NCBI RefSeq assembly: GCF_000172975.1
Contig: NZ_ABTR02000001.1
Span: 2,208,501 to 2,272,500, forward strand
Reading direction: 5' to 3'
DNA from: Dethiosulfovibrio peptidovorans DSM 11002
GTDB lineage: Bacteria; Synergistota; Synergistia; Synergistales; Dethiosulfovibrionaceae
DNA: 64,000 nt
The notes under the pieces are model-generated. The model was not told where the DNA came from. It was given only the letters and a program-made list of their open reading frames with translations, and did not search any database. The position numbers were made by a program, and so were the translations under genes. Shown one piece after another: positions 34,727 to 42,272 of this stretch (within the stretch, counting starts at the first letter, position 1; every line of letters starts with the position of its first letter).

Positions 34727-34770
34727 CGCTGAGCACGGGTAGCTTAGCTTTTAAAGACCCGTCTCACGCG
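34727..34770 (-). promoter_or_regulatory. Structured leader hairpin of rplU
   Basis: In the transcript the leader forms a 13-bp stem with two single-G bulges (CGC, TGAG and ACGGGT pairing with ACCCGT, CTCA and GCG) and a 16-base loop. It ends a few bases before the GAGGAGG ribosome-binding site. Position and shape suggest an L21-leader-like autoregulatory element, but no alignment to the Firmicutes leader family could be run. Confidence 0.6.
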
Positions 34771-34789
34771 GTATATCAACAGCCTTTGC

Positions 34790-34818
34790 ATTTTAAGGGA
34801 AAGTTCCATACAAGTCAA
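34790..34818 (-). promoter_or_regulatory. Strong promoter for rplU-prp-rpmA
   Basis: On the minus strand TTGACT, exactly 17 bases, then TAAAAT. Predicted start near 34783, giving a leader of about 70 bases. It lies in the recN-rplU gap. Confidence 0.85.
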
Positions 34819-34873
34819 GGAGGTATGGCCTTTGACGGCTTCGCCTCGAGCTCACGCTTTTAGGCACCTTTAT

Positions 34874-36538
34874 CTACTTTACGGTAGTGGGCGACTCCCC
34901 TCGTCTCAAGAGCATGGAGGCATGGGATCTGGCCTCATCCATATCCAGATCGCCGGAGAGCATCCTAGCTATCTCGGATACCCTCTCTTCGTCCCCTAGT
35001 TCGGATATATTGCTGTCCATCCCGTCCCTTTTGACGACCAGATGTACGTCCGCCAGGGCCGCGATAGATGCCTCATGGGTAACCATGATCACCTGGCACC
35101 TGCGGGAAAGGTCCTTCAACTTAAGACCGGCCAACACCGCGGCTCTCCCTCCCAAACCGGCCTCCACCTCGTCGAAAACGACGGTAGGAGGCCGATTCTC
35201 TTCCGGAAGAGAAAGCCTTATGGCCAAAAGGATGCGGCTCAATTCCCCTCCGGATGCCATCTTAGAGACCGGTCCTGGCTCGTTCCGTCCCCATGCAAGT
35301 CGGAACTCGACCGAGTCCGCCCCGTTGGGTCTGAGCTTTGTCTCCTCTATCAGACCTACCGAAAAGCGAGCGTCCTCCATAGCCATCTCGGTCAGGCATC
35401 GGTTTACCCTGGCCTCAAGCCATAAAGCCGCCTCTTTTCTCACCTTTCTAAGTGCCAAGGCCATCCTGGAAGCGGTTTTCCTGTGCTCCTCCACGTCCTT
35501 CTCCAGAGCCTGTCTAAGATCGTTGCTCTTGGACAGCCAATCCAGCTCCTGGTCCGCCTCTCTACAGTAAAGGATAAGCTCTTTCAGAGATGTCACACCG
35601 GCCGTTCTTTTAAGTTTCCTGAGGTGGCCTATCTTTGACTCAAGCTCTTCGACACTTTCCTCTACGGCGGATCGACGATCCTCGTCGGAATCATTTTCGA
35701 GTTCGTTTAGAAGAGCCCCGTATCCCTCAACTATAGCTTCCATATGCGGGGATAGCTCATCGCATCTATCCCTGGGGAGAAGCTGAGATAGACGATGGAT
35801 CAAATCGTCCAACTCTTCCTTGACGCTTCCCGGTTCGTCGTTTTTCATCCTTATGACGATTTTACGAAGGTCGTTCAGACGGCCAAGTTCCTCCGACAGC
35901 CTTCTGTACTCCTCTTCCCAGAGGGCCTCGCTTTCCTCGGAGATATCCATCTTTCTCCAGCGGTGGACTACTTCCTCGGCGCTTTTAAATCGATCCGTGA
36001 CGGACCTCTGTCGTTGTCGGAGGCTCTGAAGCTCCTTCTCTATGGATATGGTCGCCTTGACCTGCTCCCTCAGATTTTCCCGAAGTTTTTTCAGTTCCTC
36101 CCCACCGCAGAGATCCAGGATAAACAGCTGTTTATCCTGATCCAGCAGCTCTAACTGAGCGAACTGACTCTGTATAGTTATCAGCCTTTGGGATACCTCC
36201 GACAGGACTCCTACAGGAGCCTGTCTGTTTTGAAGGAGCACCTTTCCTCGTCCGTTTTTTACGATCTCCCTTCTTACGAACAGACGCCCGTCCTCCGAAC
36301 CGTAGAGAAAATCGGGATCTTCCTCGTCGAAAAGATAAACGGCCTCCACCTCTGCCGAGTCGCTGCCGGACCTTATCATGGAGGAAGAGGCCCTCTTTCC
36401 GGACGCAAGTTCCAGGGCTCTGACCACGCTGCTTTTGCCAGCTCCGCTTTCGCCTGTTATGGCTGTCAGACCGGAGGAAAATTGAAGGTGACTCTCCCTT
36501 ATACCTCCTATATGACGTATATGAAGCTCCTCTATCAA
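34874..36538 (-). CDS. recN: DNA repair ATPase RecN
   Basis: SMC-like protein acting at double-strand breaks. 554 aa: Walker A GESGAGKSS at about 29-37, a long central coiled coil (about 150-370), the ABC signature MASGGELSRILLAI and Walker B PTVVFDEVEAGLGG near the C-terminus. TTG start supported by GAGGAGTG. Four bases after nadK. In Clostridia argR usually sits between nadK and recN; it is missing here. Confidence 0.95.
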   Translation of the reverse strand: MIEELHIRHIGGIRESHLQFSSGLTAITGESGAGKSSVVRALELASGKRASSSMIRSGSDSAEVEAVYLFDEEDPDFLYGSEDGRLFVRREIVKNGRGKVLLQNRQAPVGVLSEVSQRLITIQSQFAQLELLDQDKQLFILDLCGGEELKKLRENLREQVKATISIEKELQSLRQRQRSVTDRFKSAEEVVHRWRKMDISEESEALWEEEYRRLSEELGRLNDLRKIVIRMKNDEPGSVKEELDDLIHRLSQLLPRDRCDELSPHMEAIVEGYGALLNELENDSDEDRRSAVEESVEELESKIGHLRKLKRTAGVTSLKELILYCREADQELDWLSKSNDLRQALEKDVEEHRKTASRMALALRKVRKEAALWLEARVNRCLTEMAMEDARFSVGLIEETKLRPNGADSVEFRLAWGRNEPGPVSKMASGGELSRILLAIRLSLPEENRPPTVVFDEVEAGLGGRAAVLAGLKLKDLSRRCQVIMVTHEASIAALADVHLVVKRDGMDSNISELGDEERVSEIARMLSGDLDMDEARSHASMLLRRGESPTTVK

Positions 36539-36542
36539 GAGA

Positions 36543-37427
36543 TCACTCCTCGTCGTCGGAGACGTAGAAGGTCTGTCCCCACATGAGTTTTTTACTTAAA
36601 AGATCGTAGTAGTCCCTTCCCGGCAGCCAAAGGGTGTCCACCGCTTTGTTTTTTGCCAGACTTATATCGATCCTATCTCCCGGAAGTATCTCGTATCCGA
36701 GTTGGCCGTCTTGGGTGAGGGTTATATCTCGGCTCTCCCCCTTGGTAGAGAGGGTAAGGACATCCTCTGGTCCGAGAACCATGGGCCTGGCATAGAGAGT
36801 ATGGGCACAGATGGGGGCCATGATCATGCAGGGTACGTGAGGAGGTACTATCGGTCCTCCCGCCGATAGAGCGTATGCCGTCGACCCGGTCGGAGTCGAG
36901 GCTATTATGCCGTCCGCCCTGAGTACGCTGGTCGGTTTGCCACAGACCTTGATATCGACCTCCATGACCCTTGCGAGAGCTCCCTTGGTCAGAACCAGAT
37001 CGTTGAGAGCGTATAGGACGTGTTCCCTGTGATTCGATCGGTAAAGTTCGCCTAGCATGAGCTGTCTTCTTTGGATCTGATAGTCTCCCGCGACTATTTT
37101 GAGGACATCGTCTTCCACGTTTTCCCTGTCGCCGGCGGCTAGAAAACCGAGACGTCCCAGGTTTACTCCATAAAGGGCTATATGATCGTCCAAGACATAA
37201 CGAGCGGCCCTGAGAAATGTGCCGTCTCCGCCTATGACGATCGCCACGGATATGCCGTCCTTCCAGCCTCTATCGTTCACCGGCATCCCCAAAACGGAGG
37301 CCTCCATAGGCGGAAGTCTGAACGTTATCCCGTTTTCCGGTGCCCAACGCAAAAGCTTAAGAGCCGTCTCTATAGCCTTCGGCTTCTGGGTGTTGACGAT
37401 AAGTCCCAAGACCTTATTCAGAGTCAT
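36543..37427 (-). CDS. nadK: NAD kinase
   Basis: Phosphorylates NAD to NADP. 294 aa with the GGDGTFLRAARY motif, GVNLGRLGFLA and the TPTGSTAYALSAGGPIV signature that positions the substrate. The ATG overlaps the tlyA stop (ATGA). Third NAD-pathway gene in the window after nadD and before nadE in coordinate order. Confidence 0.95.
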   Translation of the reverse strand: MTLNKVLGLIVNTQKPKAIETALKLLRWAPENGITFRLPPMEASVLGMPVNDRGWKDGISVAIVIGGDGTFLRAARYVLDDHIALYGVNLGRLGFLAAGDRENVEDDVLKIVAGDYQIQRRQLMLGELYRSNHREHVLYALNDLVLTKGALARVMEVDIKVCGKPTSVLRADGIIASTPTGSTAYALSAGGPIVPPHVPCMIMAPICAHTLYARPMVLGPEDVLTLSTKGESRDITLTQDGQLGYEILPGDRIDISLAKNKAVDTLWLPGRDYYDLLSKKLMWGQTFYVSDDEE

Positions 37428-38236
37428 CCATTCATTTCCCCCTCGTGGGCTTTCTCAACCTCGGCTGCCAGGTCGATGGAGAGCGGCGAGTCTCCCTTAA
37501 CGAGATAAAAAAGAAATTCTACGTTCCCCTTGGGGCCTTTTATGGGAGATGGGATACAGCCACGAAGCCCCAGGTTCGTATAGGAAGAGATGAAATCGTT
37601 CAGCTCTCTCAGGATATCCAAATGTAGCTTGGACGATTTCACCACTCCCCCCTTTCCGATCCTATCTCGCCCCGCCTCGAATTGAGGCTTGACCAAGGTC
37701 AATATTTCTCCGCCGTCGAGAAGGATCCTTTCAAGCGCAGGCAGCAGGAGCCTTATCGAGATGAAAGAGGCGTCCATAACAGCCAGTGACGGCAAAGGCG
37801 AAAAATTCTCCGGGACGATGTACCTGGCGTTCGTCCTCTCCATTATGACGACCCTGGGATCGGTCCTCAATCTCCAATGAAGCTGCCCGTACCCCACGTC
37901 CACAGCATAGACCTTTTCCGCCCCTCTGGACAGCAGGACATCGGTAAAGCCTCCGGTGGAGGCCCCCACATCCAGACAAACCTTTCCCTCAGGCGACACG
38001 GGAAAGGAATCCAATCCTCCAAGAAGTTTATAAGCTCCACGACTAGCCCATTCTGTACGCCCTTTGGCTTTAAGTTCGACCAGGTCATCCGAGGCGACAG
38101 GAGTACCGGCTTTATCCGCTACCTCGCCGTTCAACAGGACCTCGCCGCTCATGATAACGGCCTGGGCTCTACTTCTCGTCTCGGAGAGACCTAGCTCGAC
38201 CATCCTTTTATCCAGTCTTTCTTTCCGTTTTTTCAC
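37424..38236 (-). CDS. tlyA: TlyA-family rRNA 2'-O-methyltransferase / hemolysin-like protein
   Basis: 270 aa: an N-terminal S4 RNA-binding domain (about 7-66, KRMVELGLSETRSRAQAVI...GEVLLNG) and a FtsJ-like methyltransferase domain with CLDVGASTGGFTDVLL. In mycobacteria TlyA methylates C1409 of 16S and C1920 of 23S rRNA; shorter and longer types differ in targets, so the site here is not certain. Its GTG start lies 29 bases inside the end of dxs. Confidence 0.92.
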   Translation of the reverse strand: MKKRKERLDKRMVELGLSETRSRAQAVIMSGEVLLNGEVADKAGTPVASDDLVELKAKGRTEWASRGAYKLLGGLDSFPVSPEGKVCLDVGASTGGFTDVLLSRGAEKVYAVDVGYGQLHWRLRTDPRVVIMERTNARYIVPENFSPLPSLAVMDASFISIRLLLPALERILLDGGEILTLVKPQFEAGRDRIGKGGVVKSSKLHLDILRELNDFISSYTNLGLRGCIPSPIKGPKGNVEFLFYLVKGDSPLSIDLAAEVEKAHEGEMNG

Positions 38237-40073
38237 CGCAAAAAGACACCGCTTTCTCCAGGGTCATGTCGCATATGTCCCATTGATCCTCAACCGTTCC
38301 ATGAGGAAGGAAGGCTTTTTTCACTCCCATACGGTGAATGGACACGTCGGCGTTGAGCTCCGCGGATCTGGCCGCTATAGCCTCTCCTATGCCTCCGTCC
38401 AAGTAACCGTCCTCGGCGGTTACCACAGTGCCACCTCTCAGAAGTATGGGGTCCAGGGTCTCATAGTCCAGAGGGGCTATGGTCCTTAGATCCACCAGGC
38501 CGGGAGAGGGACAAAGCCTCCTTATGGCCTCATCTCTGGCCTGGGCTAGAAAGTTCACGGTCTTCCCTATGCCCATATAGGTGACCTCCCCCAGCGAGGG
38601 ATAGAGTATTTCTGCCTTAAGACCCTGCACCGATTTCGATCCCTCTCGACAAAGGGAGGTCACCACCGCTCCTCTGGGGTACCTTATAGCGGTAGGTCCA
38701 TCTCTATTCATCGCCTCGGCGATCATGGCTTTAAGGTCCACCAAATCTCTGGGTGCCTGAACGACCAGATTCGGTATCATTCGACACCATCCGATATCGA
38801 AGAGTCCCTGATGGGTCTCTCCGTCCTCTCCGACCATGCCAGCTCGGTCTATGGCGAATAAGACCGGTAGATTTTGGAGGCAAACGTCCAGGGTCATCTG
38901 ATCCATCGCCCTTTGAAGAAAGGTGGAATATATGAAAGCGACCGGTTTAAGCCCCCCTGCCGCCATCCCGGCGGCCATGGTAACCATGTGTTCTTCGGCT
39001 ATCCCCACGTCGAAAAAACGATCGGGAAAGCTTTCCGCAAAACCGTTGAGCTTAGATCCTTCTTTCATCGCAGGAGTTAGGGCAACGACACTGGGATCCC
39101 TTTCCGCCAGATCTCCGATTTCGTCCGCTACGGCCTGGCTCCAGCTTTTTGAGGCCTTCTTCAACCGGGAAACGGCGGAGGAAACTCCGTGATAAACGCT
39201 CGGTTCTCTCTCCGCCATCTCGAGTCCTCTTCCCTTTTGGGTTATAAGATGGATCAGGACAGATTTATCGAACTTCCTTGCGAGGGAGAATATCAAGTCC
39301 ATCTCCTCCACCGAGTGCCCGTCGAAGGGGCCCCAGTAATCTATATCAAGGGAGTCGAAGATATTTTCCGGCTTCACCAGACTCTTTATCTGATCCTTAG
39401 CCTTCCCCAATATGTGCTCAATGGTCTCCCCTTTAGGGATGCCTTTGCAACATTCCTTGATGGCCTTCTTGAGCTTACGGTAATATGGGTTGGCGCTGAG
39501 GTGAGCGAAATGATTCGCAGCTCCACCGATTCTCGGGCTTATAGCCATGTCGTTGTCGTTCAGGACGAATATAACCTTGGTGTCCGCTTCCTTGAGGTGA
39601 TTCAAAGCCTCGAAAGCCATCCCGTTTATTATGGAGCCGTCCCCTATTATCGCCACGACTTCGTGATTTTTTTTCAGGAGATCTCTGGCCTTTGCATAGC
39701 CTAACGCAGCGGACAGAGACGTGCTGCTATGTCCTACGTCGAAATGATCGCAGGGACTCTCGGATCTCTTGGGAAAACCGCTGATCCCCCCCAAACTTCG
39801 AACCGAGTGGAAACGATCTCTTCTGTCGGTCAGTATCTTATAGGAATAGGTCTGATGTCCCACGTCAAATACTATTCGGTCGCTGTAAGGATCGAAGTTT
39901 CTCAATATCGATACCGTTAGCTCTACCGCTCCGAGAGACGAGGCGAGATGTCCACCGTTTTCGAAGACCACGTCGGTTATCATATCCCTGACGTCCTGAC
40001 AGAGGATGTCTACATCTGCATAGTTTAACCTTTCTAGTTCATCCGGTCCTTCCATGTTTTCGAGTATAGACAT
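38208..40073 (-). CDS. dxs: 1-deoxy-D-xylulose-5-phosphate synthase
   Basis: First enzyme of the MEP isoprenoid pathway, thiamine-diphosphate dependent. 621 aa from ATG 40073 (AAAGGAG upstream); the frame is open 25 codons further, into ispA, but that part is not conserved. The cofactor motif runs GDGSIINGMAFEALN, HFDVGHSSTSLSAALG is present, and the catalytic glutamate lies in GIAEEHMVTMAAGMA. Coupled with ispA and tlyA in the order known from Clostridia. Confidence 0.95.
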   Translation of the reverse strand: MSILENMEGPDELERLNYADVDILCQDVRDMITDVVFENGGHLASSLGAVELTVSILRNFDPYSDRIVFDVGHQTYSYKILTDRRDRFHSVRSLGGISGFPKRSESPCDHFDVGHSSTSLSAALGYAKARDLLKKNHEVVAIIGDGSIINGMAFEALNHLKEADTKVIFVLNDNDMAISPRIGGAANHFAHLSANPYYRKLKKAIKECCKGIPKGETIEHILGKAKDQIKSLVKPENIFDSLDIDYWGPFDGHSVEEMDLIFSLARKFDKSVLIHLITQKGRGLEMAEREPSVYHGVSSAVSRLKKASKSWSQAVADEIGDLAERDPSVVALTPAMKEGSKLNGFAESFPDRFFDVGIAEEHMVTMAAGMAAGGLKPVAFIYSTFLQRAMDQMTLDVCLQNLPVLFAIDRAGMVGEDGETHQGLFDIGWCRMIPNLVVQAPRDLVDLKAMIAEAMNRDGPTAIRYPRGAVVTSLCREGSKSVQGLKAEILYPSLGEVTYMGIGKTVNFLAQARDEAIRRLCPSPGLVDLRTIAPLDYETLDPILLRGGTVVTAEDGYLDGGIGEAIAARSAELNADVSIHRMGVKKAFLPHGTVEDQWDICDMTLEKAVSFCGEKTERKTG

Positions 40074-40086
40074 GACCGATCTCCTT

Positions 40087-40989
40087 TCATCTGGTCCGGT
40101 GTTCCAGATAGAGGGCCAATTCTCTGAGAAAAGCGCTGCTCTCTCCAAACCGATCCAGCGACGAGATAGCCCGTTCGGTCCTCTCCTTCAGTCTCCTCAT
40201 AGCGCCTTCCATGCCGAGATCGCTCACGAACGTCCTCTTACCGTGAGCTTCGTCTTTTCCCAGGGATTTGCCAAGTTCTTCTTGATCACCCTTCACGTCC
40301 AGTATATCGTCGGCTATCTGAAAAGCCACTCCGAGTTCCAGACCATAGCTCTCCAGTGCCTCTAGATCCTCGGCACTTCCTCCCGACAGGATGGCCCCTG
40401 TGATCAGTGATGTCCTGATCAAAGCAGCCGTCTTCAAGGTCGATATCTCCGTAGGAGAACTACATTCTTCCTCGGATCCCTCCGATTCCATATCCAGAAC
40501 CTGTCCCCCGCATATTCCGCCTGGGCCGATCGATCTGGCGAAGTGAGCCACCGCCTTGACGACGTTCCCTCTGGGAATCTCCGAGGGGAGCTCGGTCAGA
40601 GGAAGTTCGAAGGCCTGACACAGAAGGGCGTCCCCTGCCAATATAGCCAAGGCCTCACCGTAGACGACGTGATTGGTAGGCTGTCCTCTTCTGAGGACAT
40701 CGTCGTCCATGGCAGGAAGATCGTCGTGTATCAAAGACGCGGTGTGGACCATCTCCAAGGCCAAGGCCATGGGCAGAACCAGGTCGGACCTTCCTCCTAA
40801 AAGCTCCGCAGCCGCCATGCAGAGCACGGGACGAAGCCTCTTACCCCCAACCTTGAGAGAGTAGACCATGGCGTCCCACATACGAGGGGGAACTCCCTCT
40901 GGACGGGATCCCACCCAATCTTCCATATACCTCTCAAAGATCTCTTTTTTATCTTTCAGCTCTCTTTTCAGGATATCAGCGTCCGCCAT
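40087..40989 (-). CDS. ispA: Short-chain polyprenyl diphosphate synthase (farnesyl type)
   Basis: Condenses isoprenyl diphosphates, most likely to farnesyl (or geranylgeranyl) diphosphate, feeding UppS. 300 aa with the first aspartate-rich motif DDLPAMDDD, followed by RRGQPTNH, and the second DDILD. The two-residue insertion in the first motif is typical of bacterial type II enzymes. Overlaps the end of xseB by 14 bases. Confidence 0.94.
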   Translation of the reverse strand: MADADILKRELKDKKEIFERYMEDWVGSRPEGVPPRMWDAMVYSLKVGGKRLRPVLCMAAAELLGGRSDLVLPMALALEMVHTASLIHDDLPAMDDDVLRRGQPTNHVVYGEALAILAGDALLCQAFELPLTELPSEIPRGNVVKAVAHFARSIGPGGICGGQVLDMESEGSEEECSSPTEISTLKTAALIRTSLITGAILSGGSAEDLEALESYGLELGVAFQIADDILDVKGDQEELGKSLGKDEAHGKRTFVSDLGMEGAMRRLKERTERAISSLDRFGESSAFLRELALYLEHRTR

Positions 40990-41200
40990 CTTCCGTTACC
41001 CCTTCCAATATGACTGGTTCCTGCCCTTTATCGGTAACCATGGATATGCGCTGTTCAGCTTCGGAGAGAAAACCTTTGGCCTCGGAGACCAAGGATATCC
41101 CTCGTTCGAAAAGCTCCAGAGAATCCTCTAACGGGAGCTTTTCCGTCTCCAATTTATGTACGATTTCCTCTAAAAGGGTCATCTTTTCGGAAAATCTCAT
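40976..41200 (-). CDS. xseB: Exodeoxyribonuclease VII small subunit
   Basis: 74-residue helical protein from ATG 41200 (GGGGAG upstream). The motif LEEIVHKLETEKLPLEDSLELFERGI is the XseB signature (given in part as LETEKLPLEDSLELFERG). It partners XseA in single-strand nuclease activity. xseA, usually directly upstream, is not in the window; rpmB faces away there instead. Confidence 0.92.
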   Translation of the reverse strand: MRFSEKMTLLEEIVHKLETEKLPLEDSLELFERGISLVSEAKGFLSEAEQRISMVTDKGQEPVILEGVTEDGGR

Positions 41201-41229
41201 ATTCACACTCCCCTAGCTGTAAAGAATCG

Positions 41230-41259
41230 TTGTCCCTTTCGGCTCTTATATGGTACAAT
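41230..41259 (+). promoter_or_regulatory. Promoter for rpmB
   Basis: TTGTCC and TACAAT are 18 bases apart, and TGG before the -10 makes it an extended -10 (TGGTACAAT). Predicted start near 41266, about 35 bases before the ATG. Confidence 0.75.
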
Positions 41260-41300
41260 GCTCCAGTCGATTTGAACCTATGTAAGGAGGCCACTATATC

Positions 41301-41495
41301 ATGTCTAAGGTGTGCGACTGTTGCGGAAAGGGGCCGGTAACGGGCAACTCCGTAAGTCACTCCCACAGGAAGACCCGCAGGCGCTGGCTTCCCAACCTTC
41401 ATTCCGTTAGGGTTGATCTCGGTGCCGGCGAAACGAGAAAACTTCGTATATGCTCTCGCTGTCTTCGTTCCGGTAAGGTTAAGCGGGCCCTCTAG
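41301..41495 (+). CDS. rpmB: 50S ribosomal protein bL28 (zinc-binding form)
   Basis: 64 aa. [18 protein letters not shown] is the family N-terminus. Cysteines in CDCC (residues 5-8) and CSRC (near 52-55) form a zinc ribbon, the C+ type. TAAGGAGG lies 10 bases before the ATG. It is the only + strand gene after 30 kb and has its own promoter and terminator. The terminator stem begins inside the last codons. Confidence 0.96.
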   Translation: MSKVCDCCGKGPVTGNSVSHSHRKTRRRWLPNLHSVRVDLGAGETRKLRICSRCLRSGKVKRAL

Positions 41496-41512
41496 GGGCC
41501 CGCTTCCTTTTT
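41482..41512 (+). terminator. Terminator overlapping the end of rpmB
   Basis: AGCGGGCCC and its exact complement flank a short loop, followed by TCCTTTTT. The left arm lies in the final rpmB codons, and the T-tract reaches the thiN stop codon on the other strand. Confidence 0.88.
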
Positions 41513-42272
41513 AGGAAAAATCCCCTTCAGTATCCCAGGTGACGTAGATTCCTAGAGCGCCCTTCTCGAGGCTTACCGGTATTTTATCTACATCGGGCAA
41601 GATTACGTTGCTTACGGCATAGGGGTTCTCTCGCCTCAGAGAGGCCATCGAGAGAGGCCACTTCACCTCGGAGACCGAAACTCCCTCCGCCTTATCGGAC
41701 AGGGCCAGCAGGGACAGGGCCTTAGGCACCCCTTTGCCTTTCAGGGAGACCGTACAGGATTCCCCTCCCTTCAAGAAAAACATCAGCTCTCTGTGATCGG
41801 CTAAGACGGTGGGACCATGTGGGAACATATCCGCCTCAAAGGCAGACATCACCAGACTCCAAAGATGGTCGAATCGACCTCCCCAACATCCGGTTATTAT
41901 CAGATAATTTGACGGATCTCGCTTATCTCTCTCTATGGCTAACTGAAGATCCGTAAAATCCTTGTCGACAGGATGCCGTTCCAAAGGAACGGCATTTTTT
42001 TGCAACCAATCGAAGCAGGAACGAGATAGACTGTCGAAATCGCCTAAACACAGATCGGGGACGATACCTGCCTTCATGCAGGAATCGGCACCGGAATCCA
42101 CCGCCCACAGGTCTCGGCCAGGGCAGAGGTCTTTAAGCCAGGAAGATATCGGCTTTCTGCCGCCTGCGATCATGACCCTTCCTCTCTTTCCTTCGTGAAG
42201 GCCCTCTAAATACAGGCTTACACGGGGCAATTCGACAGGATTTCTGCCTTCGTCGTCAGAGATATTCCTCAA
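41511..42272 (-). CDS. thiN: Thiamine pyrophosphokinase
   Basis: Converts thiamine to thiamine diphosphate, the Dxs cofactor. 253 aa. VDSGADSCMKAGIVPDLCLGDFDS and the DKDFTDLQLAI motif (metal and ATP binding) are the family signature; the second, thiamine-binding, half follows. The first about 35 residues are longer than in most members. TTG start with GGAGGAAAT upstream, 17-base overlap with ftsK. Confidence 0.9.
   Translation of the reverse strand: MRNISDDEGRNPVELPRVSLYLEGLHEGKRGRVMIAGGRKPISSWLKDLCPGRDLWAVDSGADSCMKAGIVPDLCLGDFDSLSRSCFDWLQKNAVPLERHPVDKDFTDLQLAIERDKRDPSNYLIITGCWGGRFDHLWSLVMSAFEADMFPHGPTVLADHRELMFFLKGGESCTVSLKGKGVPKALSLLALSDKAEGVSVSEVKWPLSMASLRRENPYAVSNVILPDVDKIPVSLEKGALGIYVTWDTEGDFS

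Noticed and set aside
40074-40148. 25-codon extension of Dxs into ispA
   Set aside because: ATG 40073 has AAAGGAG at correct distance and the extension is a frame shadow of ispA.
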